From: Pelagibacterium lentulum
Lineage (GTDB): Bacteria > Pseudomonadota > Alphaproteobacteria > Rhizobiales > Devosiaceae
Direction of reading: 5' to 3'
DNA: 64,000 nucleotides
NCBI RefSeq assembly: GCF_003992625.1
Contig: NZ_RZMW01000041.1
Span: 117,276 to 181,275, forward strand
The number at the start of each line of letters is the position of its first letter. Position 1 is the first letter of the stretch. The position numbers and the translations under genes are program-made. Below the pieces are notes generated by a model, which worked only from the letters and a program-made list of their open reading frames with translations, had not been told where the DNA came from and did no database searches. Shown in pieces: positions 61,832 to 64,000 of the stretch.

Positions 61832-62983
61832 CTAAACCACCCGCTCACCCTTGATCCACACGCCCAGAACATCGAGCGCGTCGGACAGATGCACAAAAGA
61901 TGCCTCGGCACCGAGACCGAGTTGCCCCAACCGGTCGGCCTGGCCGATGGCCTGCGCCGGATAAAGGCTTGCCATCCGCAACGCTTCTTGGAGCGAGATG
62001 CCCACGATCTTGTGCATATAGCGCACGGCATCAATCATGGTGAGATCGGCCCCGGCCAATGTGCCATCGGCCAGCCGCAAGGCGCCATCGGCGCGCACGA
62101 TTTCCCGGCCATTCAGCGTGAAGCGTTCCAGATCGGTACCAATGGTGGACATGGCATCGGTCACAAGAAAAATCCTGCCCGGCCCCTTCTTGCCCCGCAT
62201 GGCGACCGAGATGGTTCCCGGCGCAACGTGATGGCCATCGGCTATCAGTCCGGCCCAGATACCGTGATCGAGCGCGGCCCCGACAATACCCGGCTCACGA
62301 CTGCCCAATTGACTCATGGCATTGAAGAGATGCGTCACCATCGTTGCCCCGGCCGCAAAATGCGCACTGGCAGTCTCATAGGAGGCGTCGGAATGGCCAA
62401 GGCTGACGATCAGCCCGGCCTCGGCCAGTGCTCGCGTCTGCTCGGTTGCCACCGATTCCGGCGCAATCGTTGTCAGAAGCGTTGCAAGTCCGGCCCGCGC
62501 CTCGATCAGCGTATCGAGATCGGCCTGCTCCATCGGCCTTATATAGCCGGGATTATGCGCGCCCTTGCGAGCCACCGAAAGATGTGGGCCTTCAAGATGC
62601 AGACCCTCAAATCCCCTGATCCCGCGCGCCTGCGCCGCCAGACCCGCCGCAATGGCTGCGCGGGTGACGCTTGGCGTATCGGTAATCAGGGTCGGCAAAA
62701 GCGCGGTGCTGCCGAACTGGAAATGAGCCGCGCAAAGCCGCTCCAGCGCATCGCTGTCGGTCGTGTCGTTAAACAGAACGCCGCCGCCGCCATTGACCTG
62801 CAAGTCGACAAAACCGGGAACGATAAACCCCGCCCCCAGATCCGTTACATCCGCACCAGAGACCTGTGTGCCGCCATCAATGATTTGGCTTACGCTGCCG
62901 CCCTCGCAGCCCAGAGTTGCGCCATCATGCCATTGGTTGCCGTCGAACAGCCGTGCTGCCTTAAAGTGTTGCATTGCACTCAT
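61832..62983 (-). CDS. nagA: N-acetylglucosamine-6-phosphate deacetylase
   Basis: Hydrolyses GlcNAc-6-phosphate to glucosamine-6-phosphate and acetate. At 383 residues the length is standard. Metal and active-site elements are visible: VDLQVNGGGGVLFND near residue 57, GLHLEGPHLSVARKGAHNP near residue 127 (metal-binding glutamate), HLFNAMSQLGSREPG near residue 218, and the catalytic aspartate in IFLVTDAMSTIG near residue 273. It overlaps the upstream SIS-domain gene by 4 bases (ATGA), so the pair acts as one unit in amino-sugar breakdown. Confidence 0.95.
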   Translation of the reverse strand: MSAMQHFKAARLFDGNQWHDGATLGCEGGSVSQIIDGGTQVSGADVTDLGAGFIVPGFVDLQVNGGGGVLFNDTTDSDALERLCAAHFQFGSTALLPTLITDTPSVTRAAIAAGLAAQARGIRGFEGLHLEGPHLSVARKGAHNPGYIRPMEQADLDTLIEARAGLATLLTTIAPESVATEQTRALAEAGLIVSLGHSDASYETASAHFAAGATMVTHLFNAMSQLGSREPGIVGAALDHGIWAGLIADGHHVAPGTISVAMRGKKGPGRIFLVTDAMSTIGTDLERFTLNGREIVRADGALRLADGTLAGADLTMIDAVRYMHKIVGISLQEALRMASLYPAQAIGQADRLGQLGLGAEASFVHLSDALDVLGVWIKGERVV

Positions 62984-63990
62984 ACGGTTGCCGTCACTTT
63001 GCGCAGATGCGGGGGTGTATCGGGGTTAAAGCCGCGATGACGCGCCAGGGCTTCGATAAAGCCGTAAAAGCTGACGACAAGCGCAATCGGGTCGGTCAGA
63101 CCATGGGCGGTCCGGGCAACCGGCAGAGGCGTTCCGGCACCGGGTTCAGGATCGGTAACAAACACCTTGCCACCTTGATCGGAGAGCTTGGCACAGGTCT
63201 GCAAAATGGAGTCGCGCGCCTTGTCCTGCGCACAAAGCGCAAGCACGGGGAAACCCTTGTGCACGATTGCAGCAGGACCGTGCAGCACTTCGGCGGTTGA
63301 ATAGGCCTCCGCGTGCAATCCCGAGGTTTCCTTGAATTTCAGCGCCGCTTCACTGGCAATCGCGGCCCCCGGCCCGCGGCCCAGCACGTAAAGTGAATTG
63401 TGCCCATCAAGCGCTGTGATCAACGGCGACCAATCGCAGGCCAGCGCTTTTTCCAAGGCGTCCGGCAAGTTATCGAGTGCGGCCAATAGGCTTTCATCTT
63501 GAGCAAGATGGGCAACAACAGCCAGTCCGGCGACAACAGAGGTCACGAAGGTCTTCGTCGCGGCGACCGATTGCTCGGTTCCGGCAAGTATATCGATGAC
63601 GTTATTTGCCGATTCAGCCAGCGGCGAGCCCGCATCGTTGGTTATGGCAATGGCACAGGCACCGCTCCGGCGCGCGCTCTGCAGCATGGAAACGATGTCG
63701 GGGCTTTTGCCTGATTGGGAAATCGCGATGGCACCGGCTTGCTGCAACTTGAGGTCGACGCCGTAGATCGAGGCCACAGAAGGGCCGATCGAGGCAACCG
63801 GTAGCCTCGCCACCAGCTCGCATCCATATTTGAAATAGCTCGCCGCATGATCGGACGACCCGCGCGCAATTGTTGCAACAAGGCGCGGCTTTGCTACGCC
63901 AAGCGCTTGCGCAGCTTCCCTTATTGCAGGACGCCCCGCCCCCAGAAGGTCGGCCACGACCTGCGGGATCTGTCCGATTTCGCGCTTCAT
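62980..63990 (-). CDS. SIS-domain glucosamine-6-phosphate deaminase-like protein (NagB-II/AgaS type)
   Basis: A 336-residue protein with two SIS sugar-isomerase domains, resembling the isomerase half of GlmS. First domain: TIARGSSDHAASYFKYGCE near residue 39 and ISQSGKSPDI near residue 89. Second domain: YVLGRGPGAAIASEAALKFKETSGLHAEAYSTAEVLHGP near residue 206. With no glutaminase domain and next to nagA, it most likely deaminates glucosamine-6-phosphate to fructose-6-phosphate. The gene is complete, ending ten bases from the right edge; upstream genes of the operon lie outside the window. Confidence 0.9.
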   Translation of the reverse strand: MKREIGQIPQVVADLLGAGRPAIREAAQALGVAKPRLVATIARGSSDHAASYFKYGCELVARLPVASIGPSVASIYGVDLKLQQAGAIAISQSGKSPDIVSMLQSARRSGACAIAITNDAGSPLAESANNVIDILAGTEQSVAATKTFVTSVVAGLAVVAHLAQDESLLAALDNLPDALEKALACDWSPLITALDGHNSLYVLGRGPGAAIASEAALKFKETSGLHAEAYSTAEVLHGPAAIVHKGFPVLALCAQDKARDSILQTCAKLSDQGGKVFVTDPEPGAGTPLPVARTAHGLTDPIALVVSFYGFIEALARHRGFNPDTPPHLRKVTATV

Positions 63991-64000
63991 ATGGGTGTCA

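Overview
This 64 kb window is bacterial chromosome, densely packed and of moderately high GC content. The gene set suggests an alphaproteobacterium of the Hyphomicrobiales, perhaps Devosia- or Pelagibacterium-like. The reasons are the many ABC uptake systems, a smoEFGK/mtlK polyol locus, a CobA/CobB/CobQ/CobD cobalamin block, a RutR-like box and Zur-type boxes. The genus is inference, since no rRNA gene is present. I found no tRNA, rRNA, insertion sequence, prophage or CRISPR array. The main theme is scavenging: seven transport or catabolic modules lie side by side, several with recognisable operators.

Region 1 (1-10910, plus strand) is one long operon. It encodes the end of a BMP-type nucleoside ABC transporter (ATPase and two permeases), then cytidine deaminase, purine nucleoside phosphorylase, deoxyribose-phosphate aldolase, a two-domain ALDH16-like aldehyde dehydrogenase, thymidine phosphorylase, phosphopentomutase and uracil phosphoribosyltransferase. 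Together these import (deoxy)nucleosides, release the bases, convert the pentose to glyceraldehyde-3-phosphate plus acetaldehyde, and probably oxidise the acetaldehyde. Region 2 (10913-20201, minus strand) is a polyol module: SorC-family regulator, binding protein, two permeases, ATPase, mannitol 2-dehydrogenase-family enzyme, HAD phosphatase and a pentulose kinase. A matching 33-bp palindrome lies before the regulator gene and before the binding-protein gene. Region 3 (20199-23369) holds a GDP-mannose synthesis enzyme, a small secreted protein and a LacI regulator.

Region 4 (23371-31152) is part of a cobalamin pathway (CbiG, CobK, CobA, CobB, CobQ, CobD) with an unknown RNase H-fold-like protein in front and a P-loop kinase behind. 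Region 5 (31221-40827) has an orphan YdeP-type molybdoenzyme, then a second BMP-type transporter with an amidase and a cytosine deaminase-like amidohydrolase. Its binding-protein gene is preceded by a RutR-like palindrome, so the cargo is probably a pyrimidine or related compound. Region 6 (40965-49384) is a peptide-type transporter with a permease-ATPase fusion, a GntR regulator, an M42 peptidase and a divergent DUF1028 gene. Two identical-architecture palindromes lie in the divergent promoter region.

Region 7 (49388-54114) is the zinc-starvation locus znuA / znuCB-zur plus a COG0523 GTPase. Three near-identical 15-bp Zur boxes mark it, and ZnuA carries a histidine-aspartate tract encoded by eleven perfect hexamer repeats. 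Region 8 (54273-60464) holds a SIMPL-domain protein and a second peptide-type transporter with two fused ATPases. After a largely non-coding stretch comes an Rrf2 regulator. Region 9 (61832-63990) is nagA plus a SIS-domain sugar isomerase/deaminase, the end of an amino-sugar operon whose start is outside the window. Palindromic intergenic repeats ending in CGGAATCCAGA occur at three places.
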